64,000 nt of DNA from Amycolatopsis cihanbeyliensis (GCF_006715045.1 NZ_VFML01000001.1:2820501-2884500), one strand, 5' to 3'; counted from the first letter of the stretch, positions 19,563 to 28,639 are shown. The notes: generated by a model from the letters alone, not told the origin. Translations and numbers: made by a program.

Positions 19563-20521
19563 CACTCCCTCCGCCCCGAGGTCACGCGCGGATCGACATA
19601 GGCGTACACCACGTCCACCACGAGATTCACCGCGACATAGAGCACGCCGAGCAGGGCCACCATGCCCTGTAGCACGGGCAGGTCGTGGGTGGTGATCGCG
19701 GTGACGGTCAGCCGTCCGAGCCCCTGGCGTCCGAACACCGTCTCGGCCACCACCGCGGCCGCGAGCAGGTTGCCGACCGTCGTACCGACCACGGTGATCG
19801 TGGGCAGGCTCGCGTTGCGCAGGGTGTGCCGGAACTGCACGCGCCACGGGCCCGCGCCCTTCGACCGCGCGGTGAGTACGTAGCTCTCGGCGCCCGCCTG
19901 CCGCAGCCCGGTGGCCAGGACCTGCGCGATCACACCGGCGGCCGGTAACGCCATGGTGGCCGCGGGCAGCACCAGCGCGGCGAAGCCGTCCTGCCCGGTG
20001 GCCGGGAACCAGCCGAGCTGGAAGGAGAATATCTGGATCATCAGGATGGCCACCCAGTAACCGGGCATCGACATCGCCAGCACCGGCAGCGCGTTCAGTA
20101 CCGTGCGCAGCGGCCGCCAGCGGGTGATCTCGGCGAGTAGCGCCCCGCCCGCACCGAGCAGGCACCCCAGCGCCAGCGCGGTGACCGCGAGCGCCGCGCT
20201 GCCCGGTGCGGCCGCACCGATCAGATCCGCGACCGGGGCCCCCGTGTTGATCGAGCGGCCGAAGTCGCCGAGCACGGCGTTCCCCAGGAAATCGAGATAC
20301 TGGGCCGGGATCGGCCGATCGAGGCCGAGTTCATGGCGCAGGGCCTGCTCCTGCTCCAGCGTGGGCGGTCCACCGGCACCCAGCATGGTCCGGACCGGGT
20401 CGCCGGGGACCAGATGGATCATCGCGAAGGACAGCGTGAGCGCGGCCAGCAGCACGGGAAGCACCGCGGCGAGCCGACGCAGGACGAACCCGCCGAGCTC
20501 CCCCCGCCCCCTACCGGCCAC
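19562..20521 (-). CDS. Dpp/Opp-type ABC transporter permease (DppB-like)
   Basis: The protein has 319 residues if started at GTG 20521, just after the stop of the binding-protein gene; ATG 20538 is an alternative that would overlap it. DppB features are visible: FVLRRLAAVLPVLLAALTLSFAM, then LVPGDPVRTMLG, and the EAA-like loop TARSKGAGPWRVQFRHTLRNA. Around six transmembrane segments are expected. The gene is coupled to its neighbours on both sides. Confidence 0.9.
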   Translation of the reverse strand: MAGRGRGELGGFVLRRLAAVLPVLLAALTLSFAMIHLVPGDPVRTMLGAGGPPTLEQEQALRHELGLDRPIPAQYLDFLGNAVLGDFGRSINTGAPVADLIGAAAPGSAALAVTALALGCLLGAGGALLAEITRWRPLRTVLNALPVLAMSMPGYWVAILMIQIFSFQLGWFPATGQDGFAALVLPAATMALPAAGVIAQVLATGLRQAGAESYVLTARSKGAGPWRVQFRHTLRNASLPTITVVGTTVGNLLAAAVVAETVFGRQGLGRLTVTAITTHDLPVLQGMVALLGVLYVAVNLVVDVVYAYVDPRVTSGRRE

Positions 20522-20523
20522 GA

Positions 20524-22119
20524 TCAGCGAGCCACCCATGCGTCGTGGAACGCCGGCAGGCCCTGCGGGTCGAACGTGATGTCGTGCACCGCCTTGCTGG
20601 TGCCGAGCAGGTAGGTCGGGTTGTAGACCGGCACCGCCGTGGACTGCTCGACTATCCGGCGCTGTGCCCGCTCGTAGGTGGCCGCACGCCGCTCCGGGTC
20701 GATGGTGGCGGTCGCGGCGGACAGCAGGCCGGGCAGCTCCGGATCGACCGACGCGGGCACTCCGCCCCGCGGCGAGTACAGCGTGGTGCGCAGCACGTCG
20801 CCGTCCGCGCGGACGAAGCTGATGTCGCTGAGCTCGGTCTCGCCCTTCGCCTGCTTGCTCACCACGTCCCCGATCGGCAGCGGGTTCAGCCTGATCTGCA
20901 CACCGACCTCCCTGAGCTGCTGCTGCACGAGTTGGGCGAGCACGTCCCGCTGCTCGCGGGCGGGCGAGATGTAGGTCCACTCGACGGTCAGTGGCTCGCC
21001 GTCCTTGGCCCGCACGCCATCCGGACCCTTCGCCCAGCCGGCCTGGTCGAAGAGTTCCTCCGCGGCCGCGCGGTCGAACTGGCCGCGCTCCAGCACGTTC
21101 GTGTACCCGGGAGTGGCCGGGGTGAGAACGCTCGTCGCCCGCGGGTATTTGCCCTGGTACACCGTGGACACGATCTGCTCGGTGTCGACCGACTTCGCGA
21201 ACGCCCGCCGCAGCGTCACGTCGGCCCACGGCTCCTTGCGGGCGTTGAGCACCAGGGAGTAGGCGATCCCGGGCTGCTCCTTGGTCAGCAGCCGGAGGTC
21301 ACCGGTGAGCGAGTCCGCCTCGCGCGGGGGCACGTTCGCCATCGCGTCGACCTGGCCGGTGCGCAGGCTGCCCAGCCGCACACCATTCTCCGGGACCACC
21401 GTGATGACCACCCTGTCCAGGTAGGCGGCGCCGGTGTGCTCCCGGTCCGGCGGCGCCCACTGGTAGTCGGGGCGCCGTGCCAGTTCGATCTTCTGCTGGC
21501 GCACGTAGTCGTCGACCACGAACGGCCCGCTGCCGATCACCTTCTGGCACAGCTCCTGCTGGCCGGAGGTGAAGGTCGCGGGCGATTCCATGCCGAGGAA
21601 CGCGGTGCTCGCCGCCTGCAGGAAGGGCGCGTTCGGTTGATCGAACGCAACCGTGACGGTGTGCGGGTCCACCACGGTCGTTCCCGCGTAGCCGGTGAGG
21701 AAACCGGCGGCCAGCAACGATTTCGTCGCCGGATCAACGATCCGGTCGAAGTTCTCCTTGACCGCCGCGGCGTCGAACCTCTCGCCGTCGCTGAAGGTGA
21801 CGTCGTCGCGGAGGTCGAAGGTGAAACGCTTGGCGTCCGGGGAGACCGTCCACGACTCGGCCAGCCACGGCTTGATCTCCAGGGTCTCCGGGTCCTGGGC
21901 GACCAGCGAGTCCACCACCCCCCTGGTGATCAGCTGCGAGGCCGCGGTCGGCGACTGGTGCGGATCGATGCAGGCCGGGTCGGCGTCGGTGGCGAACGTG
22001 AGCACGCCGCCCTGGCGCGGCTGGTCGCCGTCGCCCGATGTCGCGTCGCCACCGCAGGCCGTGGTGGCGAGTACGAGAGCCAGCAGACCACCACCCCAGC
22101 GAATCGACTCTCTACCCAT
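20524..22119 (-). CDS. Extracellular solute-binding lipoprotein, family 5 (DppA/NikA-like)
   Basis: The protein has 531 residues. A lipoprotein signal is seen: a short charged start, then LLALVLATTAC with the lipidated Cys at residue 22. The family 5 fold is recognised from FATDADPACIDPHQ, WTVSPDAKRFTFDLRDDVTFSDG and VIGSGPFVVDDY. Family 5 proteins bind peptides, nickel complexes or metallophore-metal complexes. With an iron box at the operon head, uptake of a metal chelate is one possibility and a peptide or the pathway product is another (inference). It overlaps the FAD monooxygenase gene by 8 nt. Confidence 0.9.
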   Translation of the reverse strand: MGRESIRWGGGLLALVLATTACGGDATSGDGDQPRQGGVLTFATDADPACIDPHQSPTAASQLITRGVVDSLVAQDPETLEIKPWLAESWTVSPDAKRFTFDLRDDVTFSDGERFDAAAVKENFDRIVDPATKSLLAAGFLTGYAGTTVVDPHTVTVAFDQPNAPFLQAASTAFLGMESPATFTSGQQELCQKVIGSGPFVVDDYVRQQKIELARRPDYQWAPPDREHTGAAYLDRVVITVVPENGVRLGSLRTGQVDAMANVPPREADSLTGDLRLLTKEQPGIAYSLVLNARKEPWADVTLRRAFAKSVDTEQIVSTVYQGKYPRATSVLTPATPGYTNVLERGQFDRAAAEELFDQAGWAKGPDGVRAKDGEPLTVEWTYISPAREQRDVLAQLVQQQLREVGVQIRLNPLPIGDVVSKQAKGETELSDISFVRADGDVLRTTLYSPRGGVPASVDPELPGLLSAATATIDPERRAATYERAQRRIVEQSTAVPVYNPTYLLGTSKAVHDITFDPQGLPAFHDAWVAR

Positions 22120-23563
22120 CCGGCTTCCTCTCTCTACCTGTCGGATTCATCCCGGTGTCGGCACCGAGTACGCGCGGCGAAGCCAGTCGCAGTGAAGCCA
22201 GCTCCGGACGAGTGAGCGGAGGTGCGTTGTCTGGCTGGTACCGCGGGCGGAGCAGGACGGCGAGCGCGGTCCGCGGCCGGAGCAGGCTCGACAGTGGCGT
22301 GTTGAGGGTATACGCGTCAAGTAATGCCGCGGTCACCTCGGGCCGGACCGCGGCCGCCTTGCCGACCTGTTCCGCGTACCGGGAACCGACCTTCTTCAGC
22401 AGGCCCGGTTTGGGGCCGATGGTCCGTTCGTAGCGGGTGTCCTGTTCGGACGCCAGCGTCCACGCGTCCTCGACCGTGCGGACGACCGCGCGCTGCACGC
22501 GGCGGGCGAGCCCCGCGTGGTCCCCGTGCGCGCGCAGGGTCTCGCGCAACGCCACCGCCTGCAGCGCGGCGACCGACATCCCGTGCCCGTACAGCGGGTT
22601 GTAGGTGGCGACGGCGTCGCCGAGCACGACGAAACCCTCGGGCCAGTGCGGCACCCGTTCGAAACGTCGTCGCCGGTTGGGTGGAGTACGGAAACCGCGC
22701 ACGCCGCCCAGCGGCTTGGCCGAAGCGAGTAGCTCGCCGATCAGCGAGTGCCGGAGTTTCCCGGCGAACTCCACGTATCCGGCGTTGTCCGCGGGCGGAT
22801 GGTAGCCCCGCATGCCGGCAACGCTGACCATCCACCGGCCGCCCTCGATCGGCAGCAGCACCCCGCCGTGCCCGGCACCGTTCGGGTCCGGCTGGATGCA
22901 GATCGCCGGGAACTCGCGTAGCTGCGGGCACGGCCGGTAGAGGCGAGTGGCGTAGCCGACTCCGCTGTCCACGATGTCCTCGTCGGCCGCAAGGCCGAGC
23001 GCTTCGAGCCAGTGCGGCACGTCGGAGCTCGCGCCGGTGGCGTCCACGACGAAGTCCGCCTCGACCGGCGCGGTCTCGCCGGTCGAGCGGTCGCGTACGA
23101 GTGCGCCGCCGATGCGGCGCGCGTCTCCGGTGAGCCCGATGACGTCGGCGTTCTCGACCAGGGTGATCCGCGCGTCGCGCAGCACCCGGTCGCGCAGCGT
23201 GTTCTCCAGGAACGTCCGGCTGCAACCGATCAAGAACTGTACCTGGGCGAACCGAGGCATCCAGCCCTGCGGGGTCAGCGTGAGAATCTGGTCGGGCATG
23301 CCGATACTGCGCGCACCCCCGGCGAGTAACGCGTTGAGCGTGCCCGGCAGTAGGTCCTCGACCGCCCTCGCGCCGCTGCCGAGCAACAGGTGCGCGTGCC
23401 GCGCCTGCGGAACTCCCTTGCGGGGAGTGCAACCCCGGCCGAGCCGGTCCCGCTCGACGAGCGTCACCTGCCCCAGTTCCCTGGCGAGTACCGACGCGGC
23501 GAGCAGGCCCGCGACCCCCGCCCCGAGGACGACCACGCGCCGGGAGCTCAGAACTTCCGCCAT
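22112..23563 (-). CDS. FAD-dependent monooxygenase (candidate prenyl epoxidase)
   Basis: The protein has 483 residues. The Rossmann FAD motif VVLGAGVAGLLAASVLARE is at residues 10-28, the second FAD motif GDAVATYNPLYGHGMSVAALQA is near 310, and the C-terminus is helical. It belongs to the single-component group A (UbiH/squalene-epoxidase-like) flavoproteins. It lies between the membrane terpene cyclase and transporter genes and overlaps the cyclase gene by 16 nt. In fungal meroterpenoid pathways such an enzyme epoxidises the terminal prenyl double bond before Pyr4-type cyclisation. The same order of chemistry is inferred here; hydroxylation of the ring is an alternative. Confidence 0.85.
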   Translation of the reverse strand: MAEVLSSRRVVVLGAGVAGLLAASVLARELGQVTLVERDRLGRGCTPRKGVPQARHAHLLLGSGARAVEDLLPGTLNALLAGGARSIGMPDQILTLTPQGWMPRFAQVQFLIGCSRTFLENTLRDRVLRDARITLVENADVIGLTGDARRIGGALVRDRSTGETAPVEADFVVDATGASSDVPHWLEALGLAADEDIVDSGVGYATRLYRPCPQLREFPAICIQPDPNGAGHGGVLLPIEGGRWMVSVAGMRGYHPPADNAGYVEFAGKLRHSLIGELLASAKPLGGVRGFRTPPNRRRRFERVPHWPEGFVVLGDAVATYNPLYGHGMSVAALQAVALRETLRAHGDHAGLARRVQRAVVRTVEDAWTLASEQDTRYERTIGPKPGLLKKVGSRYAEQVGKAAAVRPEVTAALLDAYTLNTPLSSLLRPRTALAVLLRPRYQPDNAPPLTRPELASLRLASPRVLGADTGMNPTGRERKPDG

Positions 23564-24237
23564 GGCGACGCGCCTTCCGCTCGGAACTGCCGGTACAGCG
23601 CGACGATGTAGACCGCGTCCAGGATCAGCTCGGCGGCGATCATCTGGTGCAGCAGCCACCGATCCGGGTACCAGGCGATCAGCGCGACCCCGCCGGATGC
23701 GTCGATCAATGTCTTGACCACCGCGATGTACATCGTCTGGCCCTCGGTACTGCGGCGCACCCACAGGGTTACCAGGAACAGTGACTCCATCAGCACCACG
23801 ACGAAGACCGTGGTGTAGACCCCCTCATCGTCGCCGAACTCCCGGGTCGCGGCGACGATGAAGGTGAACGCGAAGGCGGAGAACCCGGCTACCATCCAGC
23901 CGAACAACCGCGCCGACATGCGACCGAAGTCCTTGCGCCCGTAGCGCACCGCCTGGAACAGCAGCACCAGGTTCAGCGGGAGCCAGAAGTACAGGATGGT
24001 GCGCATCATCGGGTCGATCGGGTAGATGAACGCGTAGGTCACCTCCCACGCGACGTTCGCGCACGCGGCGAACACCGGCAGCGTGGAGCGTTTGTCCAGG
24101 TACCCGCGCCGGATCGCGGCGAGATACAGGACGAACGTGCAGATCCCGACGACGCCGAACGCGATGTCGGGCAGGATGTCGGGGACCTCGCGCTGCGGAC
24201 TCACGACCGGCGGGGCCACCAGCAACGCCACGTTCAC
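23548..24237 (-). CDS. Pyr4/PaxB-like integral-membrane terpene cyclase
   Basis: The protein has 229 residues from GTG 24237, which overlaps the UbiA stop (GTGA). About seven hydrophobic helices are predicted by eye. In the second helix NVAWEVTY puts Glu at 65, and in the last helix ELILDAVYIVALYR puts Asp at 207 (with Glu 203). These match the acid pair reported as essential in fungal Pyr4 (E63, D218, as I recall). Members protonate an epoxidised or unmodified polyprenyl chain and cyclise it. Bacterial members such as the drimentine cyclase are few. Placement between UbiA and the flavin monooxygenase strongly supports the call. Confidence 0.82.
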   Translation of the reverse strand: MNVALLVAPPVVSPQREVPDILPDIAFGVVGICTFVLYLAAIRRGYLDKRSTLPVFAACANVAWEVTYAFIYPIDPMMRTILYFWLPLNLVLLFQAVRYGRKDFGRMSARLFGWMVAGFSAFAFTFIVAATREFGDDEGVYTTVFVVVLMESLFLVTLWVRRSTEGQTMYIAVVKTLIDASGGVALIAWYPDRWLLHQMIAAELILDAVYIVALYRQFRAEGASPWRKF

Positions 24238-25262
24238 GAGACCACCGCTTTCCGGTTGCCGCCACTCAGCTGGACCGCGGTGAACAGCAGCGTGTACACG
24301 GCGAAGATGCCGAGGCACACCAGCGCCGACGAGCTCCAGCCGCCACCCGACCCCACGGCCATCGCGACGATCATGCCGATGACCGCGGTGAAGCCGGTGG
24401 CGGCGGCGTGCGTGGTGGCCAGCCTGGCGATGGCGGCCGCGGCAGCCGGATCCGCTTCGGACGGCGGTTCGGTCAGCAGCCGGCGGCAGATCGGGTAGGC
24501 CAGCGCCGCGGTGGCGAGGAGGCCGATGCCCGGGGGCGCAGGCAGGATGCCCACCGCGGTCACCACGACGACCACGCCGTAGGCGGTCACCTGCAGGGCG
24601 GTGAAGAGCAGTGCCGCCCGGCGCGGGCCCAGGGTGTTCGGCAACGTGCGTTTCCCCGCCCGCAGGTCGGACTCGCGGTCGCAGAAGTTCATCACGATCA
24701 TCCTGGCGACCATCACCAGGAACATCGGGCCGAACAGCGCGAGCAGCACCGGTGGGACGGTCTTCATCTGCGCATACACCACGAGCAGCGGGGACAGGAC
24801 GGTCAGCGCGCCGGATGTGGTGATCTCGCCGAGCGCGCGGTAGTTCAGCCGGACCGGTGGCGCCGTGTAGAACCAGGCGAGGGTGATCCCGGCCAGCCCG
24901 ATCAGCCGCTCGACGGGTGCGGGCAGCAACACCACGAGTACCAGCACGCCGAAGAGCAGCGTGAACGCCGCGGACAAGCCCACTACCGGTTTCAGCTCCC
25001 CGGATACCAGCACTCGGCTGCCACCGGTCCACCTGTTCGGCCCGGTATGCGCGCGGTCCGCCCGCAGATCGAAGTACTCGTTGCAGTACTGGGTCATCAG
25101 ATGCGTCCCGGTGACGATCAACTGCACCATCAGCCACGGAACGAGCTGAAATGACTGTCCTGAATAGACAGACACGGTAAGCCCGAGGGTAACCATCAAC
25201 AGGCTCTCCAGCAGGAACTTCGGTTGACCCAGCCGGATGAACGCGTCGACCTGGTTACGCAT
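24234..25262 (-). CDS. UbiA-family prenyltransferase
   Basis: The protein has 342 residues and about nine transmembrane helices. Both Asp-rich magnesium/diphosphate motifs are intact: N61-D65-D69 in NEYFDLRAD and D195-D199 in DRESDLRAGKRT. It is closest by eye to MenA-like members, which prenylate ring acceptors in the membrane. In this operon the acceptor is probably a cyclitol-derived or aromatised C7 ring and the donor a prenyl diphosphate. No prenyl diphosphate synthase lies in the window, so the donor must come from elsewhere. It starts 8 nt after the VOC gene. Confidence 0.92.
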   Translation of the reverse strand: MRNQVDAFIRLGQPKFLLESLLMVTLGLTVSVYSGQSFQLVPWLMVQLIVTGTHLMTQYCNEYFDLRADRAHTGPNRWTGGSRVLVSGELKPVVGLSAAFTLLFGVLVLVVLLPAPVERLIGLAGITLAWFYTAPPVRLNYRALGEITTSGALTVLSPLLVVYAQMKTVPPVLLALFGPMFLVMVARMIVMNFCDRESDLRAGKRTLPNTLGPRRAALLFTALQVTAYGVVVVVTAVGILPAPPGIGLLATAALAYPICRRLLTEPPSEADPAAAAAIARLATTHAAATGFTAVIGMIVAMAVGSGGGWSSSALVCLGIFAVYTLLFTAVQLSGGNRKAVVS

Positions 25263-25270
25263 CGGCTCAC

Positions 25271-25813
25271 CTACTCACGATTCCGCCATGGTTGGGTGGG
25301 GGTGTACACCCGGGCGGAGGTCTCGCGCTCATACGGCACACCGAACGGGAGGTTGATCAGCTCCATGCTCATACCCCACGGAGTGGTGAAGTAGACCCAG
25401 CGGTTACCCGCGATCGGTCCATCCACAATGGTTTCTGGAACGTCGAGAACAGTGACACCAGGCTGTTCCCGGAGGTACTCGACGGCCTTGTCCACATCGT
25501 CGACATGGATCGCGAGATGGTGCCCGCCCCAGTCCTCGTTGCGGGGCAACGACCGGCTCTGACCCGGCGCGGAGTACTCGAAGAGTTCCAGGTTCGTCAC
25601 CGGACCCAGCCGCACCATCGCGATGTGCGCCGACGCGTCGGCCGCGACGCCGAGCTTGCGGGACATCCAGTCGCCGCCGGGGTCCTCGACCGGCCCGAGC
25701 CGGTACACCAGCTCCCCGCCGATCACGTTCACGAAGAAGTCGACCGCCTGGTCGAGATCCGGGACGGTGTAGGCGACGTGGTGTACCGCCCTGGCTCCCG
25801 GAAGCCCGGTCAT
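25271..25813 (-). CDS. VOC-superfamily protein, candidate cyclitol epimerase (CetB-like)
   Basis: The protein has 180 residues, two beta-alpha-beta-beta-beta modules. Four metal ligands can be placed: His near residue 12 (VHHVAYTV), Glu in NLELFEYS, His in GGHHLAIHV and Glu in SMELINLP. VOC proteins include dioxygenases, glyoxalases and the 2-epi-5-epi-valiolone epimerase CetB/ValD. In an operon led by a sugar phosphate cyclase the epimerase role is the most economical reading. A ring-cleaving or dehydrating role cannot be excluded. Its ATG overlaps the SDR stop (ATGA). Confidence 0.75.
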   Translation of the reverse strand: MTGLPGARAVHHVAYTVPDLDQAVDFFVNVIGGELVYRLGPVEDPGGDWMSRKLGVAADASAHIAMVRLGPVTNLELFEYSAPGQSRSLPRNEDWGGHHLAIHVDDVDKAVEYLREQPGVTVLDVPETIVDGPIAGNRWVYFTTPWGMSMELINLPFGVPYERETSARVYTPTQPWRNRE

Positions 25814-26589
25814 TGCGAACCGCCTCCGTCCTTCTGGTTGGGGATGGCGCTCATCAGTGTCAGGCCGCCGTCGATCGTCAGGGACTGGCCGGTGAGATAG
25901 GCGGCATCCGGCTCGAGCAGGTACGCGATCAGCGCCGCGACCTCCCGTGCCCGGCCGGGACGCCCGACCGGGATCGACGGCCGGCGCAGGTCGGCCGCGT
26001 CGGTTCCGGCGGGCACGCCGTTCATCGGAGTCGCCGTTTCACCCGGGCTGACCGCGTTGACGGTGATCCCGTGCTGCGCCAGCTCCAGTGCCATCACCTT
26101 GGTCAACATCGTGAGGCCGCCTTTGGCCGCGCAGTAGGAGGAGCCGCCCCAGATCGGGATCTCGTCGTGCACCGAGCTGACGTTGACGATCCGCCCGCCC
26201 CCGCCCTGTGCGGCCATGCGCCGCGCGGCGGCCTGCGCGCAGGCGAACGGGCCGGTCAGGTCCACGGCCAGCATGTGCCGCCAATCGGCGAGCGTCTCGT
26301 CCAGGAAGGCCGCGCGGTGGTTGATGCCAGCGTTGTTCACGAACGCGTCCAGCCCGCCGAGCCGTTCCGCGGCGTGGTCGACCGCGGCCGCGGCCGCTTC
26401 CGGTTCGGTGTGGTCGAGCTGGAACGTCACGGCCCGGCGGCCCTCGGCCTCGACGGCGGTCGCGACTCGTTTCGCGCCGTCGGCGTCGCCGCGGTAACCA
26501 AGCCCCAGTTCGAATCCGCGCCGCGCGAGCAGTAACGCGGTCGCCGCGCCGATGCCCGAGCTGGCACCGGTCACTAGGGCTCTGCCCAC
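25810..26589 (-). CDS. Short-chain dehydrogenase/reductase
   Basis: The protein has 259 residues, a classical SDR. The nucleotide site TGASSGIG is at residues 7-14, NNAG near 86, catalytic Ser in VNVSSVHDE, and YCAAK as YxxxK. The Rossmann opening lacks the acidic residue after beta-2 (LGYRGDADG), so NADPH is likely. Its start lies inside the end of the bicupin gene (16-nt overlap). It probably oxidises or reduces a ring hydroxyl or ketone of the cyclitol intermediate. Confidence 0.9.
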   Translation of the reverse strand: MGRALVTGASSGIGAATALLLARRGFELGLGYRGDADGAKRVATAVEAEGRRAVTFQLDHTEPEAAAAAVDHAAERLGGLDAFVNNAGINHRAAFLDETLADWRHMLAVDLTGPFACAQAAARRMAAQGGGGRIVNVSSVHDEIPIWGGSSYCAAKGGLTMLTKVMALELAQHGITVNAVSPGETATPMNGVPAGTDAADLRRPSIPVGRPGRAREVAALIAYLLEPDAAYLTGQSLTIDGGLTLMSAIPNQKDGGGSQ

Positions 26590-27242
26590 CCGAGCACTCC
26601 TTCACGTTCGAGCTCGTAGCCTGCCGCGTCGAGGCTTCCGGCGCCGAGGTAGCCATAGATCGCTCGGGTCCGGACGCCGGGATCGGTCCGGTAACCATGC
26701 CAGCGCCCGGCCGGGATGTAGACCAGGTCGCCGGTGTCGAGGTGGATCTCCCCTTCCTGGTCGAGATGCGTGCCGCTGCCGTCGACGACCAGGTAGAACT
26801 CGGCCGCGCGCGGATGTCGATGCCGTTCGTGCCGGCCGCTCGGGGCGAAGGTGGAGGTGGCGACGACCAGCTCGGCGCTTCCGGCGGTGGCGGCGGTGAT
26901 CAGCCAGCGTACGTCCATGTCGGTGATCCCGTCCAGATCCGTGGGAGTTCCGTCCTCGGCCGGAACGAATCGCCACCGGGTCGCCTCGGCATCGTGGTTC
27001 GGCCTCGTCCCATGAAGCAGGAGGAGGCGGGCGTTGGTCGGCTCCGGCAGGTCGCCGCCGCCCGGGCTGTACACGCCGTCCCCTGGACGCAGGGTCTCCC
27101 CGCGCCAGTCCACGGATCCGGTGAGTACGACGGCCGCCGACTCCACCCCGGTGTCGCCGGGATATCCGCCCACCGCCAGTTCCCCTTCCACCAGCGGGCG
27201 GTGTCCGTCCATCCGGTACACACCGGGGAAGAATCGGACCAT
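26574..27242 (-). CDS. Bicupin protein with one metal-binding half
   Basis: The protein has 222 residues with two cupin halves. The C-terminal half has a full metal site: His residues in RHERHRHPRAAEF with the following Glu, and a late His in GRWHGYR. The N-terminal half keeps the PGDGVYSPGG turn but lacks the His cluster. It is one of four cupin-like genes in this operon. A role as isomerase, dehydratase or dioxygenase on the ring is possible, with no specific family recognised. It is separated by 3 nt from the alcohol dehydrogenase gene. Confidence 0.75.
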   Translation of the reverse strand: MVRFFPGVYRMDGHRPLVEGELAVGGYPGDTGVESAAVVLTGSVDWRGETLRPGDGVYSPGGGDLPEPTNARLLLLHGTRPNHDAEATRWRFVPAEDGTPTDLDGITDMDVRWLITAATAGSAELVVATSTFAPSGRHERHRHPRAAEFYLVVDGSGTHLDQEGEIHLDTGDLVYIPAGRWHGYRTDPGVRTRAIYGYLGAGSLDAAGYELEREGVLGWAEP

Positions 27243-27245
27243 GAA

Positions 27246-28277
27246 CTAACCGCCCATCTCGAGGATCACCTTGGGCCGCCCCGTACGGCCACATTCCAGG
27301 AGCTTGAACGCCTGCTCGACGTCTGCGGCGGGCACCACGGCGGCGACCAGTGCCGCGCCGTCGAGCACGCCGGTGGCGAACAGCTCGACCGTCCGGCCGT
27401 AGTGGTCCAGACCATGGCGGATACCGTAAACGTCGAAACCGCTGAGCACGAACCGTCCGGGGACCAGGCCGTCCAGCGGATCGGTGGCCACGCCGACGAC
27501 CGCGATCCGGCCACCGGGCTCGACCAGGTCCAGCGAGCGCCGGAACGCGCTGGACGCGCCGGATGCCTCCACGACGAGCGAGTACGCCCGACCGGGAGCG
27601 TCCTCGGGTCGATACGCGGCGGTGGCACCGAAGTGAGTGGCGAGCTCCAGCCCTGCCGGGTCGACGCCGATCGCCTCGACCTCCGCGCCGTAGTGGCGGG
27701 CAAGTTGGACCGTGAGCAGTCCGATGGACCCGGTGCCGAGGACCGCGACCCGGTCGAACGGCCCACATCCGGTTCGCTCCAGGGACTCCACCACGGTCAC
27801 CGCGGGTTCGACGAGCACCGCCCACGGGGCCTCGGTGCCCTCGGGCAACCGGGTCAGCGCGTGCGCGGGCAGGCGGATGAAGTCGGCCGCCGCTCCCTGC
27901 TGCCCGTACAACCCCGTCTCAACCAGGTTCCGGCACACCGATCGCCGGCCGCGCTGGCAATCGGGGCAACGGCCGCACGGGATCATGGTGTGACCCACCA
28001 CCGCGTCCCCGGGGGTGAAACCACCGTCGCCGGCGACCACCTCGCCCCACCACTCGTGCCCGAACACGTGCGGGTAGGCGGTCCGGCCGTCGTTCAGGTA
28101 GGCGGCGGTGCCGTGGAAGAGTTCGAGATCGGTGCCGCACAGGCCGACATAGGCCGGCCGGACCAGCACTGTGCCGGGCTCGTGGTCCGGGATCGGCAAC
28201 CTGGTCCGGATCACGTGGCCCGGACCGTCGAGGGGCAGCGCTCGCATGGTACCGCTCGGCCAGTCGCCCGCGGTCAT
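27246..28277 (-). CDS. Zinc-dependent medium-chain alcohol dehydrogenase
   Basis: The protein has 343 residues. Catalytic zinc region: Cys in VGLCGTD and GHE in FGHEWWGEVV. Structural zinc: four Cys in CGRCPDCQRGRRSVC. Rossmann motif: LGTGSIGLLTVQ. It resembles threonine/sorbitol dehydrogenase-type polyol dehydrogenases such as those found in C7-cyclitol clusters, where they oxidise ring hydroxyls. The start is by ATGA overlap with cupin A. Confidence 0.9.
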   Translation of the reverse strand: MTAGDWPSGTMRALPLDGPGHVIRTRLPIPDHEPGTVLVRPAYVGLCGTDLELFHGTAAYLNDGRTAYPHVFGHEWWGEVVAGDGGFTPGDAVVGHTMIPCGRCPDCQRGRRSVCRNLVETGLYGQQGAAADFIRLPAHALTRLPEGTEAPWAVLVEPAVTVVESLERTGCGPFDRVAVLGTGSIGLLTVQLARHYGAEVEAIGVDPAGLELATHFGATAAYRPEDAPGRAYSLVVEASGASSAFRRSLDLVEPGGRIAVVGVATDPLDGLVPGRFVLSGFDVYGIRHGLDHYGRTVELFATGVLDGAALVAAVVPAADVEQAFKLLECGRTGRPKVILEMGG

Positions 28278-28639
28278 GAGACGGCGGGCTTCCGTGCGGG
28301 GAGGGCACGGGTCACCGCCTCCGGCAGGACGGCGAGCCAGAGCAGTTCGAGACCGCTGCCACCGGCCTCGAGCGTGACCAGTGCGCCCGCGGGCGCGAGC
28401 ACGAGGTCGCCGCGGCACAGCTCCCGTACGGACGCGCCGTGCGCGATGCCACCGCCGCCGAGTACGAACCAGGCGGATTCGGTGCCTTCCCGCCCGCGCA
28501 GCCCGAGCTCGCTCCCCGGCTCGAGTCTCAGCTGGTCGAACGCTTCACATTCGCTGTACAGCATGCCGCGGCGTGCCAGGCAGCGGGTCTCGGTGCCGGT
28601 CTGCGTGCGGGTCGGGTCCGCGACCGTGGTGACGATCAT
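28274..28639 (-). CDS. Degenerate small cupin A
   Basis: The protein has 121 residues with a single cupin-like barrel. The turn pattern is kept (LEPGSELGL, RGDLVLAPAGA) but the His/Glu metal ligands are missing: the first motif reads RGREGTESAWFVL and the second has no His. It is probably metal-free. The function is unknown; it could be a structural partner of cupin C or the bicupin, or a cofactor-free isomerase. It is coupled to cupin B by ATGA. Confidence 0.6.
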   Translation of the reverse strand: MIVTTVADPTRTQTGTETRCLARRGMLYSECEAFDQLRLEPGSELGLRGREGTESAWFVLGGGGIAHGASVRELCRGDLVLAPAGALVTLEAGGSGLELLWLAVLPEAVTRALPARKPAVS

